From: Sipunculus nudus | Lineage: Eukaryota; Annelida; Sipuncula; Golfingiida; Sipunculidae | Direction: 5' to 3' | DNA: 64,000 nucleotides | NCBI GenBank assembly: GCA_026874595.1 | Contig: CM049310.1 | Location: 32,737,558 to 32,801,557 of the forward strand | Part shown: one piece after another, positions 13,820-23,915 of the stretch | How positions within the stretch are numbered: the first letter of the stretch is position 1 | Layout: each line of letters opens with the position of its first letter | Position numbers and translations under genes: made by a program | Notes under the pieces: generated by a model | Seen by the model: only the letters and a program-made list of their open reading frames with translations | Database searches by the model: none | What the model was told of the DNA's origin: nothing

Positions 13820-16800
13820 ATATGTCAATTTGTCAAATATGATATTTTGAACAAGGGACCCATGGGTCACATCGCTCAGCTGAATTTTGGAAAATATTAG
13901 TAACTGCAAAATATTTTTATTTCTTTTGGTTTTTCATGTATATAATCATTAGAAAAGCTATGAGAAAATGGCCCTGCCAAAATGAACCTCTGTAAATTAT
14001 AGAATTATGGACATGAGCTAAACCATTTAGTGATGCACCAAGGAAACAAATAGGCCTACGGTGTTATATAAAAGTAACATTTCATAAACAAATAATGTGT
14101 GAAGGTAATTAAGTTTTCAAAAGTTAAATATATGGCCATATGAGTTAAAAATTAATCCAACAAAGTTTGACCAATATTCCTAATTTTAATACTAAGTTAA
14201 CAGTGTTATTCACACCTAGGCCCTGCCAACTTTAAGAGATATGAATGAAATGCTACAAAGTATTTATATCTTCTTAAATCTTGTCAGTTAGCACTTAGAT
14301 TAGATCCTTATATTTTATCACATTTGAATATTAGGATTAATTTCCTGAATTTTTTTTCTTTAAAACAATCAAAATTGTCCAAGTCTCATTAAAAAGAATT
14401 TATTTAACATTAAAATTATAAGATTCATCTTGTTTATTAGTCCTGTGTACTGAAGGGGTGGGTGGGGGGAGGGGTCTCCGTTGTTACTGCTAGTTGCTGA
14501 AAAAAAATGTTATTTTTAAGATTCATCTAGTTCATAGTACAGGTCTGTCAACAGAATGGGGGTGGGGTGGGGGGAAGCAGGGGTTGCCAGAGAAAAAGGC
14601 TCCCTGTGGTATGGTATTAATTGCAGACAGCCTGATCAAGCTCAACTCAGTGGAGAGAGCTGCACTGAATGACCTGCAGTCACCAAAGTGGACTGCTTGA
14701 CAATGTAAGGGCAAGAGCCTCCAAAATAAATTCAATTACTAGGCTAATTTTGCAGCTTTTATTTTCAAATTTCAGATTTTAACAGATTAAATTCTAATGT
14801 GCACATGCTGTGAAAATTAAATCCACAGTACTTACAGGAAAAAAACATGACGTGGCCAAAGTTGGGCAAAATTTAAGGTACCAATTTTATATTTTTGCCA
14901 ATATCTAAAAAATATTTAACAGATTTTGATCTAATTTTTGGTATACAATTAAATTTTGATTAATTAAAGTTGTATTACTGAAAAAAGTTCCTACCTTTAA
15001 CACTTTTGGTCTAAAGTGACCAAATATCTTTCCTGATTTTTTTACAAAGTCCATTATGTTTGGGCCCATACCTTTCTAAATTAAATAATAATGACTTAAT
15101 TTCTGGCATGTACATAGGAACTATATAGAGGAATATTTATGGTAAATATGAAGAAAACCAGATGAGTGGTTTTGATATTAGGCAGTCCTGAAGTGTGAAA
15201 ATAGATTTCTAATAAAACATTGAGGTTTTTCCTTAATATCTCGAAGGAACGAAGTCCTATTGACCCAATTTTCGGCATGGTAGGAGATTTTGGGGACATC
15301 TAACTGTATGCCAAATTTCAGATTTGTAGGTCCAATGGTGTCGTACGCTCTCTACACAGCGCTTTACCTATAGGGCTACTACCTATATCGTAAGGCACTG
15401 TTTGTTATGACCTCATATCCTGAATTGCAACACCAGAGCACTGTATTTTTGTCCAATCAGATGAGACCTTGTGCTGGAAGACAAAGCCAAGCGAGGAATA
15501 CACGGAGCCAATCATATTCATTTCTTTTTGAGTGACAGCTCATCTCCTAGCGTAACCGTCTGAACAGGCCACAGGTTCAGAGAGAATTGCCCCTGACGTG
15601 GTTTGCTTAGGGCCTTGGGCACATAGGATGCTCGGCCGGTGAGCTAGCTGTAATTCAAACGAAACGTAACAACAAAGGCAGTGTGCATACCTCGCTGGCT
15701 GGTTTCAGTTCTGCAGACAACAGATACATGGCTACGCTAACACAGTCATAATGTCATAATCGAAACGGTCGATGATGCGAGAATGCAGAGGGAGCAATTT
15801 AAATTCGACCGGAAACTCATCCAACGGCACTTGAAGCGCAGCAATGGGCGGAGCCAGGATGCCTGTCAAGTGTTTGTTTATTGGCATCTGATTGGCTGCT
15901 TGTCACATCATATACACGTTGGTGTCTAAATATATATCATAAACAGTCAAAGCTGGCAGCGTGAAAATCAGTTGCTTCTTTAGAAGCGCAAGATTTCCGC
16001 TGCCTCGGGAGCGTAATGGTGTCGAAACGTGCCAGTCTTACTGATGGACATCCAGACGGACGGACGGACAATGGACCACAACTATAGCTCAGATGACTTA
16101 TAGTCAGCTGAGCTAAAAAAAAAATGTACTGTTTTAACTGAATCCTACTGTGTAAACTGATCTTTGGAAAATTGAGTGACAACTGCTGAAGTTAGTACTT
16201 TTATAATTTCATTGGACCTGTTTTTTAAATGGATATAATGTGATAATATAAAGGTAAGAGATAAAAATAATCTGATGCTGAAGTGTCTTATATTTTAGAT
16301 AAGTAATTTGATTTACTTTTCATTTACTTTTACAATTTAACTCTACACGGAATCTAAACTATATGGTTACCTATGCATCATTCTGTTGCATATTGCCATC
16401 TTCTTTACAATGAAATTATTTAATTTATTTTACAAATTGAAATATAAATGAATGTATCATCATTAGGCCTACAAGGACTAAAAACCAAAAAATATTGAGA
16501 TTTTTTCAAAGAGGGTATACTACACATCAGCTTTAATGTTCCCAAAGTATAAATATCTGCACTGCCCGCATATCAAAACAGTTTTAATTTGACAGTAATG
16601 AATATTTCGAGTTACTGCTACCATAGTCCAGAACTAGACTGTTTGGGGCCTAGTTATAATCTGATGTCTATGTCGCCCCGTCACCAAAATGCCACTTCCC
16701 GAGATTCCAGTAGAGATTCCCACTGGAAGGCTGTAGCTACTGTGACAGGCCAACAAGTGACAAAATTCTGACTCAGTCTTATCAAATAAGTTGTTATTTA

Positions 16801-17962
16801 CCTCTCTGTCTTGCATCCACCCCTTCTCAGTAGTGATAAATCCATACAATTTCCCAATTTCCTAATATATTTTCCTAACGCATCTGACTACCGGATACGA
16901 CATTGGCTTACAGGATATATCAGCGCATGGGGATAATTATGAATAAATATGGATATATCAGAATTGGGAGGATGTGGATTTGATGCTAAGAGTAAGAGGT
17001 AAATAACTCGGACTGAGTCAGTATTTCGACACATGTTTGCCTGTCATAGGAGTTTAAGCCTTCCAGTGGGATTCTCCACTGGACTCCCGGGAAGTGACAT
17101 TTTGGTGTTGGACTGTGACGGGGCACCATAGACATCAGGGGCCTGTTGCATTAACGTGGCTTAAGCCCGATATCACCCGTGTTCGACTTAAGCCCGGTGC
17201 GAAACGACATAAGTCTGTTGCAATTAAATTAAACGAGGAGGCTTAAGCCCGGTACCGGGCTTAAGACCTAAGCCTGCTCCGAGGTGGCTTAAGCCCAGGA
17301 AAAAGGCAGCCCATCGTTGTCTGCACGGACTTGTGAGACAGCGTTGTCCAGACATTTGTGTTTTGCGAGAACGAAACATATCGATATTCCGGGACTGTTT
17401 ATAAATGATATATTTGTGATCGAGAGGGAGACGATTGCTCACCTTAACAATTTCACGTTGAGGTCCTAGACGGTAAGGTATATATCAATATTAAAAGATC
17501 AATGGCTAATAAACATGTAAAGCTGCAAATATCTGCAGATTACTGGTGAAGAAACTGACATAATGAGCCCTAAGCCCAGACGAAGCCTGATAAATAAAGT
17601 TTGTAGCGTCCCTGGCAACCAACTGCGTGTGAGAACCTGAACGAAACAGTGTTTTTTACCTTAGAAATAGAACATCTGACAGTCAATCCATGTGTACACG
17701 TTATAAAAAAATAATATAAGTTTATAAGGCTACTCATAACTAATTTAAGTGGAGAAAATGTATGTGTACGGTTTATTATTGAAATATGAAAAGTCCATTT
17801 TTGCTTATAAACTGCATGGTAACAATAACAATACAAATTTTTGTACTACAGATGGTAGATTTTAGTTCAATTCAGCAGAATTGCAGGCTGCAAATATATA
17901 AAAAAATATTCTTACATATCATACACAACAAATTCTTAAATATTTGGCCACTATATATATGC

Positions 17963-18051
<89 letters not shown>

Positions 18052-18837
18052 AGCCGGCCTTATATCTTTATAAGGCTATATAAGGATCCCACTGAACTGT
18101 GAAATAGGGTCTTCAGTTCATATTTTTGCTGATGCAACGGCCATACTCTATTTACTGACATAAAAAAATTAATCCAAATGATGTTAACATTTATGTAGAT
18201 GTACTTATATTCTGAAAAGTCTGTTGGTCCACTTATTTTTAATGTATGGACTATTTATGGCTAGATCAAATGTAATGTAGGGCCTTTCTATCATCAAAAT
18301 TTATGTTTCAGCATCCTTTCTCTGCCTCGTTGCAAAAAAAAAAAGATATATACCGACCATTTTTATTGTGAAATTATATTTACAAAGCAGCTGAACGAAT
18401 GCTATAAGAACTGTGTATACTCAGCCAGAAATTGATAAAAAAATACATTATTCATGTAACAGGTGTCACAGGTCGACCGATAGATGGCGCTGATAAGGGG
18501 ATTTCCAGGACTTAAGCCGGTCTATGCTAAAACCGCGTTATTGCAACAGACTTAAATCGCGGGCTTGCCTAAGTCGGGTTTCGGGACCTATCTCCCATTA
18601 GGGGCTTAAGTCATTTACATTTTTATTGCAACAGGGCCCAGATTATAAAAAGGCCCCAGACAGTCCAGTTCTGGACTACTGCTACCACAGGGTGGCTGTC
18701 ACCTGTTGTTCCTCGCCGACCAGTTTGACATGATACACCTTGCAGCAAGTTCCGGACCCCACGGGCTTGATGATCCTCCACGTGCGGGCGCCCCCTGGTC
18801 CCTGTCCACGCACCTCCGCCCCGGCTGACAGATCCAT
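535..18837 (-). CDS. UHMK1: UHMK1/KIS-like serine/threonine kinase, 8 coding exons found, C-terminus missing
   Basis: Protein kinase of the KIS type. In vertebrates it pairs a kinase domain with a C-terminal U2AF-homology motif and phosphorylates splicing factors such as SF1. Coding exons in transcript order: 18703-18837, 13608-13716, 13226-13373, 7815-7944, 6732-6938, 6122-6326, 1377-1475, 535-623. All have GT/AG borders, and phases join without a break into 374 codons (the human protein is about 419 aa). Visible motifs: glycine loop GSGTCCKV (27-34), lysine in GALK (K49), HGDIKPTN with D145 and N150 (HGD instead of HRD), DFG at 164-166, RAPE at 185-188. Family-specific stretches: [15 protein letters not shown] and [15 protein letters not shown]. 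The last found exon ends in phase 0 just before the expected UHM beta strands; those 45-50 residues were not located. The introns are swollen by repeats (about 5.0 kb after exon 1, 5.3 kb between exons 3 and 4, 4.6 kb between exons 6 and 7). Confidence 0.93.
720..1165. repeat. Interspersed repeat, two imperfect units, ending in a GACGGATGG run
   Basis: Lies in the last intron of the UHMK1-like gene. Two diverged units share GTTACCTCTGACTT-like and GAGACACTCTA-like segments. The end at about 1,130-1,165 is a GACGGATGGATGG-type microsatellite. A related single unit lies at 31,700-32,010, where the same order of blocks (AGATAATCTATTG, ATATATCAAATCCCTG, then ACGG units) is visible. Confidence 0.6.
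1377..1475 (-). CDS. UHMK1: UHMK1-like exon 7, linker after the kinase (residues 312-344)
   Basis: Acceptor CTGCAG, donor GAAG|GTATGT. Encodes [18 protein letters not shown], the counterpart of PHIEDLVMLPTPVLRLLN in UHMK1. This kinase-to-UHM linker is the strongest evidence for the gene identity. Confidence 0.9.
1797..1814. repeat. Poly(C) tract
   Basis: A run of C directly upstream of the 326-bp tandem array. Similar C or G runs occur near 19,818, 20,790, 28,500, 32,262, 38,021 and 47,170. They are prone to length error in sequencing. Confidence 0.9.
1880..3215. repeat. Tandem array, about 326-bp unit, 4 copies
   Basis: The block AAAGGTCATGACCCCAAT recurs near 1,885, 2,211, 2,536, 2,862 and (diverged) 3,187, a spacing of about 325 bp. 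Each unit also holds TCTATGTATATGCATAATAT, GATCTTCGATCAAGTTGATT and a GGTGGCGCCATC-like core. The last copy is the most diverged and runs into a GGCGGCGGCGGGG stretch near 3,304. It lies in intron 6 of the UHMK1-like gene (between 1,476 and 6,121). Confidence 0.85.
3430..4386. mobile_element. Mutator-like MITE copy with TACGCTC termini (older copy)
   Basis: The left end TACGCTCCTGGGGCAGTGG matches the reverse complement of the right end of the element at 15,344-16,015. The right end GCGCTGTGTATAGAGCATA matches the reverse complement of that element's left end. The two copies are therefore in opposite orientation. The flanking 9-mers (3,421-3,429 and 4,387-4,395) agree at only about 5 of 9 positions, fitting an old insertion. 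No transposase coding is visible. Confidence 0.7.
4440..5445. repeat. Tandem repeats with GGTGGCGCCACC cores
   Basis: Diverged units share ATACACATGCAAAATTTCAGG, TCTGAGATATGAGTGATTTT and CAGATGAACAGATGGACAC blocks. Exact palindromes GGTGGCGCCACC occur at 4,736, 5,003 and 5,067, with near matches at 4,874 and 5,342. The same family lies in the opposite orientation at 25,930-26,640. Confidence 0.75.
5445..5610. repeat. Copy of a short interspersed repeat (also at 40,130 and 47,405)
   Basis: Shares the order of blocks GATAAACAAG-like, TTCACA, CAGAAATCACAT and AAAAGGT with copies at about 40,130-40,303 and 47,405-47,585. This copy is the most diverged. Confidence 0.45.
6122..6326 (-). CDS. UHMK1: UHMK1-like exon 6, C-lobe end (residues 244-311)
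   Basis: Acceptor TTGCAG, donor ATAG|GTAAGA. Encodes [20 protein letters not shown], the usual kinase helix H-I segment with the conserved Arg, then EALRHQFF. Confidence 0.93.
6732..6938 (-). CDS. UHMK1: UHMK1-like exon 5, activation segment and APE (residues 175-243)
   Basis: Acceptor TTTTAG, donor AGA|GTAAGA, phase 0 on both sides. Contains [10 protein letters not shown] (APE motif) and [16 protein letters not shown] (helix F region). The insert between them, about 25 residues, is also present in vertebrate UHMK1. Confidence 0.94.
7815..7944 (-). CDS. UHMK1: UHMK1-like exon 4, catalytic loop and DFG (residues 131-174)
   Basis: Acceptor ATCCAG, donor GAG|GTATGA. Carries [12 protein letters not shown] and [10 protein letters not shown], aligning with EGYVHADLKPRN and FKLIDFGLSF of UHMK1. 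The residue before the catalytic Asp is Gly, so this is a non-RD kinase, as in vertebrate UHMK1 (HAD). Confidence 0.95.
9040..10060. repeat. Large tandem repeat, about 642-bp unit with internal sub-repeats
   Basis: AGGTGGCGCCACCAA followed by a CCTCAATTT block occurs at 9,041 and 9,684. Sub-repeats carry ATTGTTCCAGGGA/AACATTTCTGTGAAATATT and TTTCAGAGAAGAAGATTTTT (several copies between 9,230 and 9,990). It lies in the UHMK1-like intron between 7,945 and 13,225. Confidence 0.75.
11594..13203. mobile_element. Composite repeat element with a 302-bp tandem core and ACGG tail
   Basis: The core is five copies of a 302-bp unit: the block CTATAATCAGCTCTAAAACG recurs near 12,079, 12,381, 12,683 and 12,985, with a diverged first copy near 11,778. 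Copies 2-4 are nearly identical. After the core come a GACGCCGGACGGACGGAC microsatellite and the tail GCTGAGGGCTAAAA (about 13,187-13,200). The reverse complement of that tail, TTTTAGCCCTCAGC, resembles AAAAGCCCTCAGC at about 11,595, so the borders form terminal inverted repeats. No coding capacity is seen. The layout (tandem core plus ACGG tail) resembles the bivalve pearl-type repeats (from memory). Confidence 0.72.
13226..13373 (-). CDS. UHMK1: UHMK1-like exon 3 (residues 82-130)
   Basis: Acceptor CAACAG. Encodes the hinge region (CCMVQELL) and [13 protein letters not shown], which matches SMWMIQHCARDVL of vertebrate UHMK1. Ends TTCAA|GTAAGT, phase 2. Confidence 0.92.
13608..13716 (-). CDS. 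UHMK1: UHMK1-like exon 2 (residues 46-81)
   Basis: GACAG acceptor, then GALKVYK with the ATP-anchoring lysine K49 and a helix-C region ([11 protein letters not shown]) with the expected glutamate. Ends ATAG|GTGAGT in phase 1. Confidence 0.92.
13760..13823. repeat. (AT)n microsatellite
   Basis: Near-pure AT dinucleotide run in intron 1 of the UHMK1-like gene, just before the border of the composite element at 13,851. Confidence 0.95.
13851..16116. mobile_element. Composite non-autonomous element, GACCCATGGGTC head and CAGCTGAGCTAAAA tail (copy 1)
   Basis: The head ACAAGGGACCCATGGGTC is followed by CGCTCAGCTGA. The tail is a GACGGACGGACGG run, then a hairpin made of TAGCTCA, TGACT, AGTCA and TGAGCTA, then AAAA. 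The same head and tail bound elements at 30,111-31,540 and 36,313-39,580. The interior at 14,680-15,335 is closely similar to 38,770-39,445. No protein coding is visible. This copy carries a nested MITE at 15,344-16,015. Confidence 0.78.
15344..16015. mobile_element. Nested Mutator-like MITE with 9-bp target duplication
   Basis: The 672-bp insert starts TACGCTCTCTACACAGCGC and ends GGGAGCGTA, so the termini are inverted (TACGCTC / GAGCGTA). The 9-bp word ATGGTGTCG flanks both sides (15,335-15,343 and 16,016-16,024). The related composite element near 39,450 has the uninterrupted site CGGTGTCGAAACGTGCC. A 9-bp duplication is typical of Mutator-like elements. No transposase ORF is present. Confidence 0.85.
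16625..17137. repeat. Foldback (inverted) repeat; second arm interrupted
   Basis: Arm 1 is about 16,625-16,815. Its reverse complement recurs at about 16,990-17,137 and continues at 18,640-18,677, on the far side of the element at 17,138-18,638. Matching blocks include CCACTTCCCGAGATTCCAGT, CCCACTGGAAGGCT, GATGTCTATG, AGTCCAGAACT and CTGACTCAGTC. The arms are roughly 80 percent alike by eye, with a loop of about 170 bp. Confidence 0.8.
17138..18638. mobile_element. 1.5-kb TIR element inserted in the foldback arm
   Basis: Left terminus GGGGCCTGTTGCA; right terminus TGCAACAGGGCC; a CA dinucleotide is present on both sides. The uninterrupted arm at 16,655-16,668 reads as the reverse complement of GACATCAGATTAT, which shows the empty site. 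Interior features: several CTTAAGCC words, a perfect 24-bp palindrome centred on GGTACC at 17,242-17,265, and a 97-bp (AT)n run at 17,952-18,049. No transposase ORF is seen, so it is non-autonomous. Superfamily not assigned. Confidence 0.78.
18703..18837 (-). CDS. UHMK1: UHMK1-like exon 1 (residues 1-45, start codon)
   Basis: Starts at ATG (18837) with [10 protein letters not shown] and contains the glycine-rich loop [12 protein letters not shown]. Ends CAG|GTGACA in phase 0. It sits in a locally GC-rich patch (about 18,690-19,080) that probably includes the 5' UTR and promoter. No in-frame upstream ATG was favoured, because the start gives a typical short N-tail before the kinase loop. Confidence 0.9.
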
Positions 18838-19891
18838 CGTGAAATCCGCTCCTCATCAATGTCACCTCAGTCCTGCCACGGCCATTATGTCACTGTCAGA
18901 GAGGTGTCAGAAATGTCCGATCTAGCGCCACAGCTGCATCCGCTGGCGTTCAGTTGGTAGGGTTCCCCCGCCGGAACTACGTCATCCGCCAGGAAGGAAT
19001 CCCAGCAAGGGGTTCCCGGGAAATCCCGGCCACACCTACACTAAGCATCGCCTGTGGTGGGGCTGCGCACTCGCGCCCTCTGATCAGAAAACCTCATACA
19101 GACAAAAATGCATTCGATAAATTTATTAAAAATAAGCCTATAGCTTGTATTATTTTATCGAATCTAAACCTTTTTTATCAAGAAATTATTAGAGGATTGT
19201 TCGCAGCAGGTATGGCATGCAAAACTGTTAATTACGAATGTACAGCCTAGCTAGGGCTAGCCCTATTTAATAAAAACAGGGGGAAATTAACACAATTATG
19301 TTTGACCATATCTATTTTTCTTCATACAAAAATCGGTATAGTAGGCCTATAAAAAGAATATTAGCCATTTTGTTCAATGTTATAACGTTACAGCATTACA
19401 ATTTTACAGCGTTGGATAAATATCTTTTCTTTTTCCCATTAGAGCACTATAGGCCTATATCAGCTTAAAACAACCCCAGAATATAATTTTAATCTATATA
19501 CCAGCCCAAGCCCAGACCATTTTGGTTTTGGGGACGAAAACGCTGTTCACACTATTTGTTGGATTAGCTATTTGTTCATAAAGCTCTCAACGTATAAAAA
19601 AATGTGGATTGGTCATGGACGAAGTAAATTAAAAATTGCTAGAATATGAAACGGGTTGATCAGAACTGCATGCATGGTCTAAATTCTTAAATGATCAATC
19701 AGTCATACACGGTAATCCAGTAATTAACACGCGTGCATGTCCTGTCAAATAAAATCGCGGCAAATATAATTATAACTTAAGTTAGCTGTGGAGGGTCCAG
19801 AAATTCAAGAAAGAGCCCGGGGGGGGGGGGGGGGCGCTAATAATGGAAAATTATTTTTTTTTTGTAAATTTAAAATATATAGGCCTATATA

Positions 19892-19922
19892 TATTTATTT
19901 TAATAAATATATATATATATAA

Positions 19923-19982
<60 letters not shown>
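19892..19982. repeat. (AT)n-rich microsatellite
   Basis: AT dinucleotides with a few AAATAT interruptions. Intergenic. Confidence 0.9.
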
Positions 19983-19986
<4 letters not shown>

Positions 19987-22452
19987 TATTGATTATTTAA
20001 TATTATATTGGCCAATTTTTTTTATTTTCACCTGTGAATAAAATATACACTCACGTTTTTATTAAAGTTAGTTACAGGTCCATGGTGGATGGTAGGGGAT
20101 GGGGTGTCCCCTTCCCATACTGGGAAAATTTTTAAATATGCAATATAAAGATATTTTGAGGCACCAATCACAAAGATTACGAAGATTTTCTGTTCCTCAA
20201 CAATCATTTACTAAAATATCTTTAGGGGGTGGGGTTTAATGTTTTAAAATATATTTCTTTAAATTTAGGATATAAACTGGAACATGTATATAAATTTTAA
20301 CATGTTGATATCAGTAGTGAAGATGAGCATCTATATTAATAACTTTTAAAATATATTCTTTTAGATGTAATCTTAGGGGTAAACTGATTGATATGTTCAA
20401 GTCTCGTAGGCCCATTCAACTTTTACCGGCCTCGGCGCATAGGCAGCGCACAAGGCATAGCAGAGCACAGATCGTGCATGAGTTCGAATATTGATCAGCC
20501 GAAGAACCGTGAGATTTTACACGGTCGACCCCAATTCTAGACATAAAAACATGACTCTGGCCTTTTAAAATAAATTTACTTAGCCTAGAATGGAATGTTA
20601 TCTTAACCGAGCAGTTCAGACAGCTGCTTATAAAAATCCACAATTTACAAATTAAAACAATAAACTGTGGATAAGCTAATAATCTGTTTGCTATGGAATA
20701 AAACAGAAATATGAAAAATAATCACGAATAAATGAGAATAGAAATAGATAAAATGAGTGGTGTTACAGCTCAACAGGGGGTGCGCTCCGCGGCCCCCCCC
20801 CCCCCCTCCGGTTCCGCTACTAACACTTATAACTGCCACAAATGCATTCTGTTGAACATAAACAGACGTGACCTGATGCAGCAATAAAAAATGCAGCTGT
20901 ATACATTGATTTTCGTTTCTTTTTTAAACGTCCAAAATCTAAACGCACAAAATGTTTCAAAAATGAAGTTGCTCTGCTTGCACATCATATATTTTTAAAT
21001 ATTTTTTAAACTGGTGTGAGCAAGGCATAGATTAATTTGTCTCTAAGCTGTAGACCTACTTTTGAAATTGAACTCCTATATCCAGGCTTTCGTCATGTAT
21101 ATACATAAGTATTCTGTATGCGATTACCGGTTATGTAAACATCTGTTCTTTCAGAAAAAAAAATCACTAGTATATAACAAGTCCTTATCAGTAGAGCGTT
21201 AACCTCCGCCCATGCAAGAAAAAAATCACAATTGATCCAGACCCGAACTTAAACGTAATGGAGTCTTCCTTGGACTATGTCCAATAGTCAATTTTTAGTT
21301 TTAGACTCATTTGACAGGTGGCAGTAAATGAGGGTCTGCAAAAGCAGCACCAGAACTGTTACACCGAGACCAAAAATACCTGCCAGATATATATCCCTTA
21401 ATACAGATCCGTATAGAAATTTAATTGGGTGGTCCAATAATTGCTGGTTTCATCCAGGTTTCAAAATATTGAAATTCTTTCAGGTATTGGACAAAAATAA
21501 TTATAATTCCAGCATGCCTGTTACAGATTCAGAATGCTTGCATATCCAGACTGTCAATTCTTTTCTCAACACCGCTATTCTTTTTACAACCGCATTTCAT
21601 TCATTTCATTACATTTTAGCAGGTATACTTAAAGGATGGTTAATTCCTTAAATTCCTTGCATGTTTAGTCCATCCAATACGCAAGTATAATTACAAAATG
21701 CTAAATGGAACGTATTCAGTCATATATGCTTTACAAAACAGCAGAGATATACATGCAAACACATACAGAAACGTATAATAGTCGCATTATTAGGCCGCGA
21801 TTGTTATATAACTTCCGATAAAAACTAACGGTATGAATTCACACATGACTATACACGCCAATGCAAAACATATACCGAAATATCTAGGGGCCATAGTGCA
21901 CAGCATGTAAAAAGATTGTGGTCTTATCATATAATTTTAATTTATAGTTCATGAAATGCAGTAAATAAAAATTTTAATTCCCGAAACCTTATCACGTATA
22001 CGTCAGTGAACTGCGGCACACGCAGCTGTATAGCGTGCTTGGCAGAAAAATATTTGACATATGTAAATAAGAATAATGATTAATCCAGCTTCTACATAGT
22101 CGCATAACATTTTTTGATTTAGTTAATCATTTAAAAACAGGACATTGCTAAATCAATGTAAGGTTGCTAAATTAACAGTTATTTGATAAAAGTTAACAAC
22201 ACTTTATATAGAACTGCACACTATAGAGCGCAGACCTCCGCCATGGCAAACAATCCAACTGGACCCACAACTTTATTCAGATCCACGCCAAAAACGTATT
22301 GGAGTTGTATTCCTCCCCTCAACTAAGTTACCTGGTAATTTGTCATGCTAACAAACAAGTAAACAAAATTCTACGAATTAATAAACAAGCAAGGAAACAA
22401 GCAATCAAACAAAAATGCATGGATGAAAACATTACCTACTTTCGGTATGTAT

Positions 22453-22484
<32 letters not shown>

Positions 22485-23699
22485 AGTACTACTAGTAGTA
22501 GAAGTATTCATATAGATACGGAATGCCTTATTTACCCAAACACTAAATTACAGTAGAGAAAACAAAAGCACAATGAAGTGTTTGTTTGTTTGAACGTGTT
22601 ACCTATGCATGCCTGGATTATTACACAGCTGAGTGTTCGGATTCTTTCTGTAACTATAATTAAGGTATTAGTGCTAGGAAACTAGTGCTCCCCTTGTTAT
22701 TACTATAGGTGCTTAACGTTACATTGATATATACCACCCGTCAATCCGGCTCTGTATACATGTACGGTATGATCTGGGCCTGGGGTTTTGTGCATGGCAG
22801 ACTGCTTGCCAACCGGAGCATGCGCGATTCCTTGTTGCTACTACACAACGTGCCAAGGTGTTAATCTTCTTTAAAATATTGTTGTGTCATTGTAACTCTC
22901 TGTAATATAAGCTCCACCTTACGCGGGGTTAGCAGTTCTTGTATATACTGAGTTGTATAGCAAGTATTCCACGTTGAACGAGACGACCGTATTCTAACAA
23001 CACAGGCGAGATACCTTGATCAGGTAGGCTATTAGGATGTATTTATTTACAGGTGTAGATGTCAATTGATAACGAATCTCACAACTCATTGATAAGATAA
23101 ACATGGTAGGCAGAAATTCATTATATAATCTAACTATATGATGAGCAAATTTTATTATTACCTTTTGTAGGTTACCATGTACCTTTCCTCATAAATATCC
23201 GTAAGTGTAAAAGACATTATGCGTGTGCAAAAATGTGCTTAATTATCGTCTCATATGAGAGAGAGAGAGAGCTAGAGAGAAAGAGAGAGAGAAAGAAAGA
23301 GTGACGTTAAAATACGACATGCATAGACTGCGAATTAAAAAAAAATAAACTCATGCGTCACAATGAACATTCCCATATGTTTATTAAAATTAATATATCT
23401 GCGTATAATTAGAAATAGTACAATGTCACGATGCTTCTTTTTGTTACATCAGACGTCTTTATAGTGATCCGAACCGTCTACAATGACGTGCAATTTCATA
23501 ATTAAACAACAATTTTATGAAAATATATACTTGGAGAGCACATTGGTAGAGTCCACTTCCTGAAAATTAAAAAAATCTGCTGTATAAATAAAGACTGTCC
23601 ATACCTTCATATTGCTCCTCAAATTATGCGCGCTTGTATTCATACATATACATTGTCGCTCATAGCGAAATGTGATATAACGTGAAAAATGTTGATAAA

Positions 23700-23838
23700 A
23701 CCTATGTATTATTATGGTAAACCTATAATAATAATGATAATAAAAAAATAGTAATAATAATTAAAATAATAATAATTATAATAATAACAAATAAAATAAT
23801 GATAATAATAAATATAATAATAATATAAAATTATATGA

Positions 23839-23915
<77 letters not shown>
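23700..23915. repeat. (TAA)n microsatellite with degenerate flank
   Basis: Perfect TAA repeats from about 23,838 to 23,910, preceded by about 130 bp of degenerate ATAATAATT sequence. The leucine-rich minus-strand ORF across it is a by-product of the repeat. Confidence 0.95.

Noticed and set aside
20455-20500. GAGTTCGAATATT resembling a tRNA B box
   Set aside because: No matching A box or cloverleaf stems could be built around it. No tRNA gene is supported anywhere in the window.
21328-21651. 107-codon plus-strand ORF
   Set aside because: No motif, no splice context and composition like random AT-rich sequence.
23712-23915. Poly-leucine/tyrosine ORF
   Set aside because: Translation of a TAA microsatellite.
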